From the NCBI GenBank assembly GCA_031411695.1, contig JANOBO010000351.1, positions 1-13,977 of the forward strand: 13,977 nt of DNA. The letters run 5' to 3'. Source of the stretch: JAIBCL01 sp031411695. GTDB taxonomy: Bacteria > Verrucomicrobiota > Verrucomicrobiia > Verrucomicrobiales > Verrucomicrobiaceae. This document shows positions 1 through 8,643 of this stretch, piece after piece (position 1 is the first letter of the stretch; each line of letters opens with the position of its first letter). The translations under genes were made by a program, and so were the position numbers. Below the pieces are notes generated by a model. That model did not search any database. It was not told where the DNA came from and saw nothing but the letters and a program-made list of their open reading frames with translations.

Positions 1-258
1 CTGCTCGACGGGCGGACCGCGACGACGCACTGGTCTTATGCCGAGCAGCTCGGGCGGCAGTTCCCCCGCGTCGATGTCGATCCGAAAGTGCTCTATGTCG
101 GTGCCGAGAGGCTGTTTATACTCGAGCATGGCCGTAAACCCGCCATCGTGGCGGCGCACCTGATCCACCCTGGCGTGCTGGAGGACCACATTTTCATAAC
201 GCCCGAGCTGATCCCGGCAGGTCTGCAAAAACGCGGACGGTGTGGAGCCATCCTGTGA
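1..258 (+). pseudogene. GlxA-family (DJ-1/PfpI + AraC) regulator, internal fragment
   Basis: Frame 1 is open from the window edge to a TGA at 256-258. Its first 33 or so residues carry LLDGRTATTHWSYAEQL and then FPRVDVDPKVLYV. This is the late part of the DJ-1/PfpI-like sensor domain in GlxA-type transcription regulators, where G-L-L-D-G-R-x-A-T-T-H-W and V-D-x-x-x-L-Y-V are family hallmarks. In intact members the next residues are a D/E-G-x-x-L-T-S-A-G stretch and, further on, an AraC-type helix-turn-helix. Neither is present: after about position 105 the family pattern stops and the frame reads antisense to the neighbouring flavoprotein fragment. I therefore call this a 3'-truncated gene whose 5' part lies left of the window. 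Regulators of this family usually control a nearby metabolic gene, but none can be assigned here. Family call fairly sure; pseudogene status is inference. Confidence 0.6.
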
Positions 259-420
259 CAGGAAACCATTGAATACCTGGGCACCCCGGTTGCGGGGGTT
301 GCCCGCATCACACACGATGACTTCGCGCAAAGCACGCCCAAGGAGCAGCGCTGCACTCATCCCCGACGGCCCGCCGCCGACAATGAGTACATCCCAAATC
401 TTGGGGGCAACGCGATTCAT
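1..420 (-). pseudogene. FAD-dependent thioredoxin-reductase-like oxidoreductase, N-terminal fragment
   Basis: The ATG is at 420-418 and the frame stays open to the window edge. The N-terminus is a Rossmann FAD-binding unit, DVLIVGGGPSGMSAALLLGR, followed by V-C-D-A-G-N-P-R-N-R and a V-F-N-G-F-L-S-Q-D-G segment. This is typical of the small NAD(P)/FAD-dependent oxidoreductases related to thioredoxin reductase (usually about 300 residues). The match fades at about residue 100 (near position 115-125). The expected L-L-A-T-G strand and C-P-Y-C-D-G redox motif do not follow; from there the frame reads antisense to the GlxA-like fragment. Only about one third of the gene is therefore present, without NADPH-binding or redox-active parts, and it is unlikely to be functional. 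It lies 58 bp downstream of the small basic-protein gene on the same strand. Confidence 0.65.
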
Positions 421-478
421 AAAGTGCCCAGGCTCTCATTCGCTGGTGACGTGGCCGAATCGGGAGGTAGGCGGGGCG

Positions 479-715
479 TTATTTCTTTTTACTCCCAGCC
501 TTGCGGTCGCCTTTATCTCCCTGGCCCTTTGGCGCGTCTGTTTTTGAGGCAGTGCGGCGGTCTGCGGCCAGTGATCGGCCCACGTCATCGCTTTCCTTGA
601 ACTGGCCGGCGTCATCCCGCCGCACAAAGCGTTTGTCGCCTTTGTGCGGCTCGATGAGCTCGCGTTTAGCCGCTGACTTCTTCTTGGCACCCGTGCTCTT
701 TTTGGAAGTTGCCAT
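479..715 (-). CDS. small Lys/Arg-rich basic protein
   Basis: A 78-residue protein of unknown function. It opens with a Lys/Ser/Ala-rich tail (M-A-T-S-K-K-S-T-G-A-K-K-K) resembling histone-H1-like or nucleoid-protein tails. A conserved-looking core follows, RELIEPHKGDKRFVRRD, then an F-K-E-S-D-D-V-G-R-S-L segment and a Lys/Gly/Asp-rich end (K-G-Q-G-D-K-G-D-R-K-A-G-S-K-K-K). It has no signal peptide, membrane segment or cysteine. Similar small proteins with the E-L-I-E-P-H-K-G-D-K-R core are, from memory, widespread uncharacterised proteins in soil bacteria. It starts 19 bp downstream of the yciF-like stop on the same strand, so the two are probably cotranscribed, which suggests a stress or stationary-phase role (inference). 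Charge suggests nucleic-acid binding, but no such domain is recognisable. Confidence 0.7.
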   Translation of the reverse strand: MATSKKSTGAKKKSAAKRELIEPHKGDKRFVRRDDAGQFKESDDVGRSLAADRRTASKTDAPKGQGDKGDRKAGSKKK

Positions 716-734
716 GGATCGCGAAATTGAAGGT

Positions 735-1235
735 TTATTCCTGGGCTTGACCGGCTTCGATGTTCACCTGCGACAAGGCAAGCTCAGTGAGCTTCACGTC
801 GGTGGCACGCTCTTCTTCCAACGTCTCGGTGAGGAGGTCGTAGGCGTCATCGTGCCCCAGTTGCCGTGCTAGGGCGCGGGCAGTGCCGTAACCAGCGATC
901 TCGTAATGCTCCACGCGCTGGGCCGCGCTGATGAGACCGGCGTCACGCACGGCTTCGTCGGCGTCTTCGTCGATGAGGTCCGCGCCTTCCTCGATGAGGC
1001 CTTGCATGGCCTTGCACGCGTGGCCCGTGAGAGCCAAGCCTAATGCCTCGCCGATGGTTTTCAGGCGCTCGATCTGGCCGAGTGTCTCTTCGAGGTGGGT
1101 TTCAAAGCCCGCCTTCAATTCGGCATTGGATGCGGCCTCCGCCATTTTCGGCAGGGCTTTGGTGAGCTGGTTCTCCGCGCTGTAGAGATCCTTGAGTTCG
1201 TGGTGAAAAAGGGCGTCGAGGGTTTTGAGTTTCAT
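735..1235 (-). CDS. YciF-type ferritin-like protein (DUF892)
   Basis: A 166-residue four-helix-bundle protein of the YciE/YciF (DUF892) ferritin-like family. Helix 1 carries LDALFHHELKDLYSAENQL with the family's E-L-x-D-x-Y-x-A-E pattern; helix 2 follows with K-A-L-P-K-M-A-E-A-A. Other family stretches are F-E-T-H-L-E-E-T, the H-A-C-K-A-M-Q-G-L-I-E-E-G region, a V-E-H-Y-E-I-A-G-Y-G-T segment and L-T-E-T-L-E-E-E helix 4. The Glu and His residues on helices 1, 2 and 4 would be the metal ligands. Family members are induced by stress, but their chemistry is unproven. I start at the ATG at 1235-1233 because homologues begin M-K-(L)-x-x-L-x-x-L and are about 165 residues long; the frame also allows an upstream start at 1322, but that 29-residue lead is not family-like. 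It is divergent from the alpha/beta hydrolase and followed by the basic-peptide gene. Confidence 0.9.
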   Translation of the reverse strand: MKLKTLDALFHHELKDLYSAENQLTKALPKMAEAASNAELKAGFETHLEETLGQIERLKTIGEALGLALTGHACKAMQGLIEEGADLIDEDADEAVRDAGLISAAQRVEHYEIAGYGTARALARQLGHDDAYDLLTETLEEERATDVKLTELALSQVNIEAGQAQE

Positions 1236-1386
1236 AGACACATGCTTCGCCGCGCAGCCCGCGGGCGGTTGTGTGGTGTCGATGTCCAAGTGGTATCCGC
1301 AATAAGAAGGGAGGTGCGTCAACCCTCACAGCCACCTGCGCGCGCGGTGCGATAAAAGGTGATCCATCTCAAAACCCTCACCGACC

Positions 1387-2592
1387 GTGATCCCCACCTT
1401 CATTCTCACCACTTGGCTGTCCGCCCTCATCTCCATCAGCATCATCAGCGGCGGTGTGTATCTGGCGCATGAATGGCAGCAACACTCGTGGGGCTGGGAT
1501 GAGCGGCTGCAACGCTCTGTGTTTGCGCCGACGTTCGGCTGGAATCAAGACACGGCTCTCTTCGCGGGTGCGGCGCTGCTTCTCATCGTGGCCTTGTTCG
1601 GTGGCGCACTCGTGCGTGCCGTTTTGAAAAGGGTCATGACCGGGGCGAAAACTTCGGATCAGGCATCACCGCTGGAGTCGCCACACCGGGCAGGGCAGCA
1701 AACAATCAAGCGGCCGGACGGAACGGAACTGCATGTGGAGATGTATGGGCCCACGATAGCCGTGCCCATCGTGCTGACGCATGGCTGGGGGCTGCACAGC
1801 GCGGAATGGAATGAAGCAAAGCGCGAGCTGGGTGGGAGGTTTCGCCTCATCACATGGGACGAGCCGGGGCTGGGCCGCTCAACGCGGCCGGCAAACCGGG
1901 ATTTCAGCCTGGAGAAAATGGCGCACGACCTAGCGGCCGTGCTGACGCTGGTGCAAGGCAAGCATGCAGTGCTGGTGGGCCACAGCATTGGCGGGATGAT
2001 CATCCTGACATTCTGCGGGCTGTTTCCGAACGCATTGCAGGAGCGTGTGGCCGGACTGGTGCTCTCACACACCACGCCGCGCAATCCGGTGCGCACCACG
2101 AAGGGCGCGGCTTTTTTCACCGCCATCGAAAAGCCGGTGCTGGTTCCACTCTTGTATCTGACAATCTTCCTCTCGCCGATCGTGTGGCTGATGAACTGGC
2201 TGAGCTACTGGAACGGGACGGCGCATCTGATCACGAAGTTTGGCTCCTTTGCCGGGACGGAGACGTGGGAGCAGGTGGAGTTTGCCACGCAGTTCCAGCC
2301 AAAGGCATCGCCCGCAGTGCTGGCGCGCGGGATGCTGGGCATGATGAACTATGATGCGACGGCAACATTGCCCGGCATCAAGATTCCAACGCTGGTGGTG
2401 ACGGGTGACAAGGACACGACGACGAAGCCGGAGGCGGGCGAGGAGATCCGCGCGGCGATCCCGGGCGCCAGCCTGCTGACGTTGCGGCCTGCGAAACATC
2501 TCGGCCTCATCGAGCATCACCGGACGTTTGCGGGAGCCGTGGCAAAATTCGCCGATGGGGTCGAGGCGACGAAGGTGGCGGAGGTGCTGTGA
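1387..2592 (+). CDS. membrane-anchored alpha/beta-fold hydrolase
   Basis: A 401-residue protein starting at GTG. Two N-terminal hydrophobic helices (about residues 7-28 and 58-82) should anchor it in the inner membrane. From about residue 105 an alpha/beta-hydrolase domain follows. The oxyanion-hole motif H-G-W-G is at residues 132-135. The D-E-P-G-L-G-R-S loop comes next, and the nucleophile elbow G-H-S-I-G-G has Ser200. The acid is in G-D-K-D (Asp341 or Asp343) and the catalytic His is His371 in A-K-H-L-G. All triad elements are present, so it is probably an active esterase, lipase or haloperoxidase-like hydrolase; the substrate cannot be told. A further hydrophobic stretch around residues 252-278 sits in the cap region and may contact lipid. 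It is a single gene, divergent from yciF and ending 18 bp before the convergent DUF72 gene. Confidence 0.93.
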   Translation: MIPTFILTTWLSALISISIISGGVYLAHEWQQHSWGWDERLQRSVFAPTFGWNQDTALFAGAALLLIVALFGGALVRAVLKRVMTGAKTSDQASPLESPHRAGQQTIKRPDGTELHVEMYGPTIAVPIVLTHGWGLHSAEWNEAKRELGGRFRLITWDEPGLGRSTRPANRDFSLEKMAHDLAAVLTLVQGKHAVLVGHSIGGMIILTFCGLFPNALQERVAGLVLSHTTPRNPVRTTKGAAFFTAIEKPVLVPLLYLTIFLSPIVWLMNWLSYWNGTAHLITKFGSFAGTETWEQVEFATQFQPKASPAVLARGMLGMMNYDATATLPGIKIPTLVVTGDKDTTTKPEAGEEIRAAIPGASLLTLRPAKHLGLIEHHRTFAGAVAKFADGVEATKVAEVL

Positions 2593-2610
2593 TGCGGCCG
2601 CCGTGCCGCG

Positions 2611-3513
2611 TCACGCATTCAAGCCCATGTCCCGCAGGATGCCGAGGAACTCCGTGGCGTTCTTGATGGAGAAGGCATCGCGGTCATTGTTGAAGTAGGC
2701 CCACACGCGCCGCGCGCCGCTATCGCGGATGCGCCGGGCCCAGTCCTCAAGTTCTGCGGTGGTGTAGTCGTGCCGATACCAGCGGGTGGTGCCATGGAAG
2801 CGGACATACACCTCGCCCTGCGTGGCGACGACATCGTCCGGGAGACGCGGCGCGCTGCTGGAGCAAAAGATGACGCCGGCTTTTTGAAACGCGGCAAAGA
2901 CCTTCGGCTGCCACCAGCTTCGATGGCGGAACTCGACGACGTTTCGGCGTGCCGGATCCATCTGCGCGAGGATGGACTTCAAGCGCGCAGGCGTGTGATG
3001 ATAGGCCGGAGGAAGCTGGAAGAGAAAGCAGCCCATGCGCGGCCCGAGCACGTCCGCGATGAATCCGAAGTCCCGCACCAGCGTCTGCGTGCGGCTTAAG
3101 CGCTTCACATGCGTGATCAGCTCACACGCCTTCACCGTGTACCGAAAGGGAACCGGTGGTGCCTGCCGGACCCACGTCTTCACCGCGTTCACGGTGGGCC
3201 ACGAGTAAAACGGCGCGTTCAACTCGACGGTGGAGAAGTGCTTCGAGTAATGCTCGAACCAGGCGTTCGTGGCCAGGCCATCCGGATAGAAGCTTCCGCG
3301 CCAATGCCAGTAGAACCAACCTGAGCAGCCGACGTTGAGGGCGGGCGCGGAGTCATCGCGTGAGAGCTGCGGTAGCTCGCAATCCAGCCGCGCTGCGTGC
3401 ATCTTAGCGGCGCGGCCCACGTTCGCCTCCCGCTGTTTCGCGCGTTTTTCAAGCCGGCGCTGTCGACGCGCCGCCACGTCGTTTGCCGCCGGCGCAGGCT
3501 GCGTTTCGCTCAT
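2611..3513 (-). CDS. DUF72 (YecE-like) TIM-barrel protein
   Basis: A 300-residue protein of the DUF72/YecE family. The domain begins at about residue 58 with L-N-V-G-C-S-G-W-F-Y-W-H-W-R-G-S-F-Y-P. It continues through the family patterns F-S-T-V-E-L-N-A-P-F-Y-S-W-P, F-R-Y-T-V-K-A-C, a long L-G-P-R-M-G-C-F-L-F-Q-L-P-P strand, V-V-E-F-R-H-R-S-W-W, a V-Y-V-R-F-H-G-T strand and W-A-Y-F-N-N-D. The fold is a TIM barrel resembling endonuclease IV or xylose isomerase; no biochemical function is established. The first 57 residues are an extra, very basic leader (R-R-Q-R-R-L-E-K-R-A-K-Q-R) not typical of the family. A start at internal Met38 is possible, but the leader has no stop and clean coding character. 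It follows the 104-residue gene by 12 bp, so the two form an operon. Confidence 0.92.
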   Translation of the reverse strand: MSETQPAPAANDVAARRQRRLEKRAKQREANVGRAAKMHAARLDCELPQLSRDDSAPALNVGCSGWFYWHWRGSFYPDGLATNAWFEHYSKHFSTVELNAPFYSWPTVNAVKTWVRQAPPVPFRYTVKACELITHVKRLSRTQTLVRDFGFIADVLGPRMGCFLFQLPPAYHHTPARLKSILAQMDPARRNVVEFRHRSWWQPKVFAAFQKAGVIFCSSSAPRLPDDVVATQGEVYVRFHGTTRWYRHDYTTAELEDWARRIRDSGARRVWAYFNNDRDAFSIKNATEFLGILRDMGLNA

Positions 3514-3525
3514 GGTCGCGGCGGC

Positions 3526-3840
3526 TCAAAAGCGCTTCATCGGCAGGGCGCGGATGAGCACATCGTCCTGGTCGAACTGCTCTTCGAGCCGCTTCCGATA
3601 CGCCTCCCACCACTCGTCATCCACGTCATCAGTCATCACTTCATAGATGACCATGTCGTCGCGGACAAGCGCGCCGGTTTCATTCCAGCGGCCTTCGGCA
3701 GGCGCGCGGTTGTAGGCGGTGAGGCCCTCGAATTTTTCGGTCAGTTCTGTTTTCACGCTGGCGTGGAGTTCCGGGGGGAAGGGTTTGTGCTGCCGGTCAT
3801 GGATCGGAAGGAAGAGCTGGATCAATTGCATGGGTTGCAT
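3526..3840 (-). CDS. small conserved protein, operon partner of DUF72 gene
   Basis: A 104-residue protein of unknown function. It begins M-Q-P-M-Q-L-I-Q-L-F-L-P, so the true start may be the second ATG (3831-3829), giving 101 residues. Visible features are F-P-P-E-L-H-A-S-V-K-T-E-L-T-E-K-F, then G-L-T-A-Y-N-R-A-P-A-E-G-R-W and a Trp-rich acidic helix D-D-E-W-W-E-A-Y-R-K-R-L-E-E-Q-F with D-Q-D-D-V-L-I-R-A at the end. It has no signal peptide, membrane helix or cysteine, so it should be cytoplasmic. The pattern G-L-T-A-Y-x-R-A-P-A-E-G-x-W is, from memory, recurrent in uncharacterised proteins of about 100 residues. It lies 12 bp upstream of the DUF72 gene and is the first gene of that operon. 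Confidence 0.75.
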   Translation of the reverse strand: MQPMQLIQLFLPIHDRQHKPFPPELHASVKTELTEKFEGLTAYNRAPAEGRWNETGALVRDDMVIYEVMTDDVDDEWWEAYRKRLEEQFDQDDVLIRALPMKRF

Positions 3841-4093
3841 AAGCCGGTGACATCCGAAGCGCCGGGCGCGCTGCCTTCATCCAATGAGCATGTCGGGCGG
3901 GCGATTCAGTCATGTGCGCGGAGACGAATCGGAAGGAGGCCGGAGGTTGGACGCCCTTTTTGATGATGCGGCAAAAAGGAGATCAACATCGGAAGTGCTC
4001 GGTGCTCAGTCCGGCGGGACAGGGCACCTTTTACCTTGGAGCGCCACTACCCCACGGCTGCTACCGTCTCACCCTCGCCGCCCGGAGTCCCCG
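3841..4093. other. intergenic region between the DUF72 operon and the hybrid kinase
   Basis: No gene is supported here. It should hold the promoter of the minus-strand DUF72 operon near 3841-3930 and the transcription end of the kinase near 4000-4090; I found no clear -35/-10 pair and no hairpin-plus-T-run terminator. It contains one 13-base word (3941-3953) that recurs inverted with one mismatch at 4111-4123, inside the last codons of the kinase. Confidence 0.5.
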
Positions 4094-7192
<3,099 letters not shown>

Positions 7193-7342
7193 CTATCCAG
7201 CCTTCAGCGCCAACGCGAGCCTTTCCCTTTCCACACGCAGCGCGTCAGGCGTGCCGATATTTTCAACTACTGGCAAACGAGACGAGCCTACATCAGTCGC
7301 GGCGGGAGAGGCCGGGGGTGATTCTTGATCCGTGTCAGCCAT
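7193..7342 (-). pseudogene. N-terminal 49 codons of the hybrid kinase, cut off by an in-frame TAG
   Basis: An ATG at 7342-7340 opens 49 codons ending in TAG (7195-7193), directly followed in the same frame by the ATG of the kinase. The peptide starts M-A-D-T-D-Q-E-S-P-P and ends with R-V-E-R-E-R-L-A-L-A-L-K-A-G. That last stretch is the amphipathic N-cap helix that normally leads into a PAS domain, where E-R-L-x-L-A-L-x-A-G-x-M-G-x-x-x-W is typical. Here it runs L-A-L-K-A-G-stop-M-G-V-Y-D-W. The natural gene therefore probably starts at 7342 and would encode about 1082 residues. The stop could be a real nonsense change (for example CAG to TAG), a base error, or a stop/start pair (TAGATG) allowing reinitiation. 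Confidence 0.7.
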
Positions 7343-7538
7343 GAAGAGTGGCGGAGAATGCCGTCAGTTCAAAAAAGTGCAAGGACTTCGGCCTGGTCAG
7401 CAGAAATCCGCCCGACCACTTGGGCCAAGGCGCGAACAACCCTCGTGCCGTGCTGAGCAATCGGAGACGCATTGCATGGGGCACCCCACATTTCCGGAGG
7501 CGTGGAAGGCTCCTCTCCGGCGCAGTTTCACCCGCCGG

Positions 7539-8513
7539 CTAAATCGCGATCGGATCGCGACCGCCGCCCGGGACCCTGATGGTAGCCTCGATCTCGAGGT
7601 CAAGTTCTGCGCGGCAGATGTCGGCCTGCACAAAGGTGATGTGATCGCCGGTGAGCCCGGTCTGCTCAAAGAACATTTCCTGAATGACGCTGAGGGACTC
7701 GGGATGGCGGAGGTAGCACTTGAAGCAGCCGTCGAGAACCTCACCCCGCGCCCAAGCGTTTGCGTCCAGTGACTCAGGCACTCCCATCCGTTCCATCATC
7801 GTCTCGATGTTGTGCATCGTGGTGCGGAACTGTACGGCCCAGTCGCCTTCGCCAATGCTCCGGTGTCCCTCGATGCTGGCGGTGCCGGAGAGAAAAACTG
7901 CGCGTGTCTCGCCGTCATCGATGACCACGCCACGCGCGAATCCGGGTGGCCTGGGGCCGTAGTCGGGGGGGTAATGATAGGCGGGCACTTGCGCTGGATT
8001 TTCAAAGAACAAGGGCCGACGCCTGCCGGCAGAAAAGAGGACCGCCAGATGGCGCCCCCCAATGCCAACTGCCGAGGCGGCAGGCATGAAGGAGCGGAGG
8101 TCGCGGCCGAAGCGTTCCTCGAAGGCGACCCATCGGCCGATGTTGAACTGCTGGTATCTCTCCAACCCCGCCTGCATCTGATTGATCTGCGGGACGTAAT
8201 TCCACACGCGATGAAGATGGCGGCCGTCGCAGATCGCGAGGAGGTCCCGATAGATTTTCTCGGCCGACTCCTCAAGATGTTCGGATGCATCAATGAGGGC
8301 CGCGCCAAAAAGCAAGTCGCCGCTCTCGGCCAGCATGAAGGGACCTTCAGTCCGGGTGACGCCGCCGGGAACGCCAAATCGTTCGGTATCAAGGCCGGCA
8401 AGCAGGGGTATGGGCAGGCGAAGCTGGGCGGCTCGTTTCACGTCAACGCCGAGTTCCGCACGCTCCGCGCCAAAGGTTACTTTGAAGATCGAATCCGCCG
8501 TGTGAACTGCCAT
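7539..8513 (-). CDS. chorismatase (FkbO/Hyg5/XanB2 family)
   Basis: A 324-residue protein, close to the family's usual 330-345. The signature W-N-Y-V-P-Q-I-N (104-111) is followed by G-L-E-R-Y-Q-Q-F-N-I-G-R (116-127). Then come L-F-F-E-N-P-A-Q-V-P-A-Y-H-Y-P-P-D-Y-G-P-R (168-188), L-S-G-T-A-S-I-E-G-H (208-217) and the C-terminal F-V-Q-A-D-I-C-R-A-E-L-D-L-E-I-E-A. The family hydrolyses chorismate to pyruvate plus either a trans-dihydroxycyclohexadiene acid (FkbO), 3-hydroxybenzoate (Hyg5) or 3- and 4-hydroxybenzoate (XanB2). From memory, Hyg5 has a Cys seven residues before the catalytic Glu; here Cys300 and Glu307 keep that spacing, favouring hydroxybenzoate formation. It is cytoplasmic, with no signal peptide. 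It diverges from the AsnB-like gene. Annotation pipelines may label it a pteridine-dependent or RidA/YjgF-like protein. Confidence 0.9.
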   Translation of the reverse strand: MAVHTADSIFKVTFGAERAELGVDVKRAAQLRLPIPLLAGLDTERFGVPGGVTRTEGPFMLAESGDLLFGAALIDASEHLEESAEKIYRDLLAICDGRHLHRVWNYVPQINQMQAGLERYQQFNIGRWVAFEERFGRDLRSFMPAASAVGIGGRHLAVLFSAGRRRPLFFENPAQVPAYHYPPDYGPRPPGFARGVVIDDGETRAVFLSGTASIEGHRSIGEGDWAVQFRTTMHNIETMMERMGVPESLDANAWARGEVLDGCFKCYLRHPESLSVIQEMFFEQTGLTGDHITFVQADICRAELDLEIEATIRVPGGGRDPIAI

Positions 8514-8533
8514 TGAAGAATGTGTCGGCCCAG

Positions 8534-8562
8534 TTTCTAACGAGGATGCGTCCGGGTGTCAA
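8534..8562 (-). promoter_or_regulatory. sigma70-like promoter of the chorismatase gene
   Basis: On the minus strand a perfect TTGACA (8562-8557) is followed after exactly 17 bases by TAGAAA (8539-8534, four of six matches to TATAAT). Transcription would start near 8527, only about 13 bases before the ATG at 8513. There is no Shine-Dalgarno in that short leader. Whether this organism's main sigma factor uses this consensus is assumed. Confidence 0.5.
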
Positions 8563-8596
8563 TGAATTGCTCGGCGCGATGGTCGTTCTCCCGGGC

Positions 8597-8625
8597 TTTA
8601 CACCGCGCGGGCCTTCCGGCATAGT
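8597..8625 (+). promoter_or_regulatory. sigma70-like promoter of the AsnB-like gene
   Basis: On the plus strand TTTACA (8597-8602, five of six matches to TTGACA) and CATAGT (8620-8625, four of six to TATAAT) are separated by 17 bases. Transcription would begin near 8632, about 12 bases before the ATG at 8644, again without a Shine-Dalgarno. The two -35 boxes of the divergent promoters stand 34 bases apart, so one regulator bound between them could control both genes. Confidence 0.4.
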
Positions 8626-8643
8626 CGCGGCTCTTTCAAAACT

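Noticed and set aside
1236..1322. 29-residue N-terminal extension of the YciF-like protein
   Set aside because: Family members start at the M-K-L-K-T-L equivalent and are about 165 residues; the extension is Pro/Cys-rich and unlike them.
7343..7538. A gene between the kinase and the chorismatase
   Set aside because: Short open frames only, none with family resemblance or a credible start; the stretch more likely holds the kinase promoter and chorismatase 3' end.
7812..8516. 234-codon open frame on the plus strand
   Set aside because: Antisense to the chorismatase gene, whose motifs fix the minus strand as coding.
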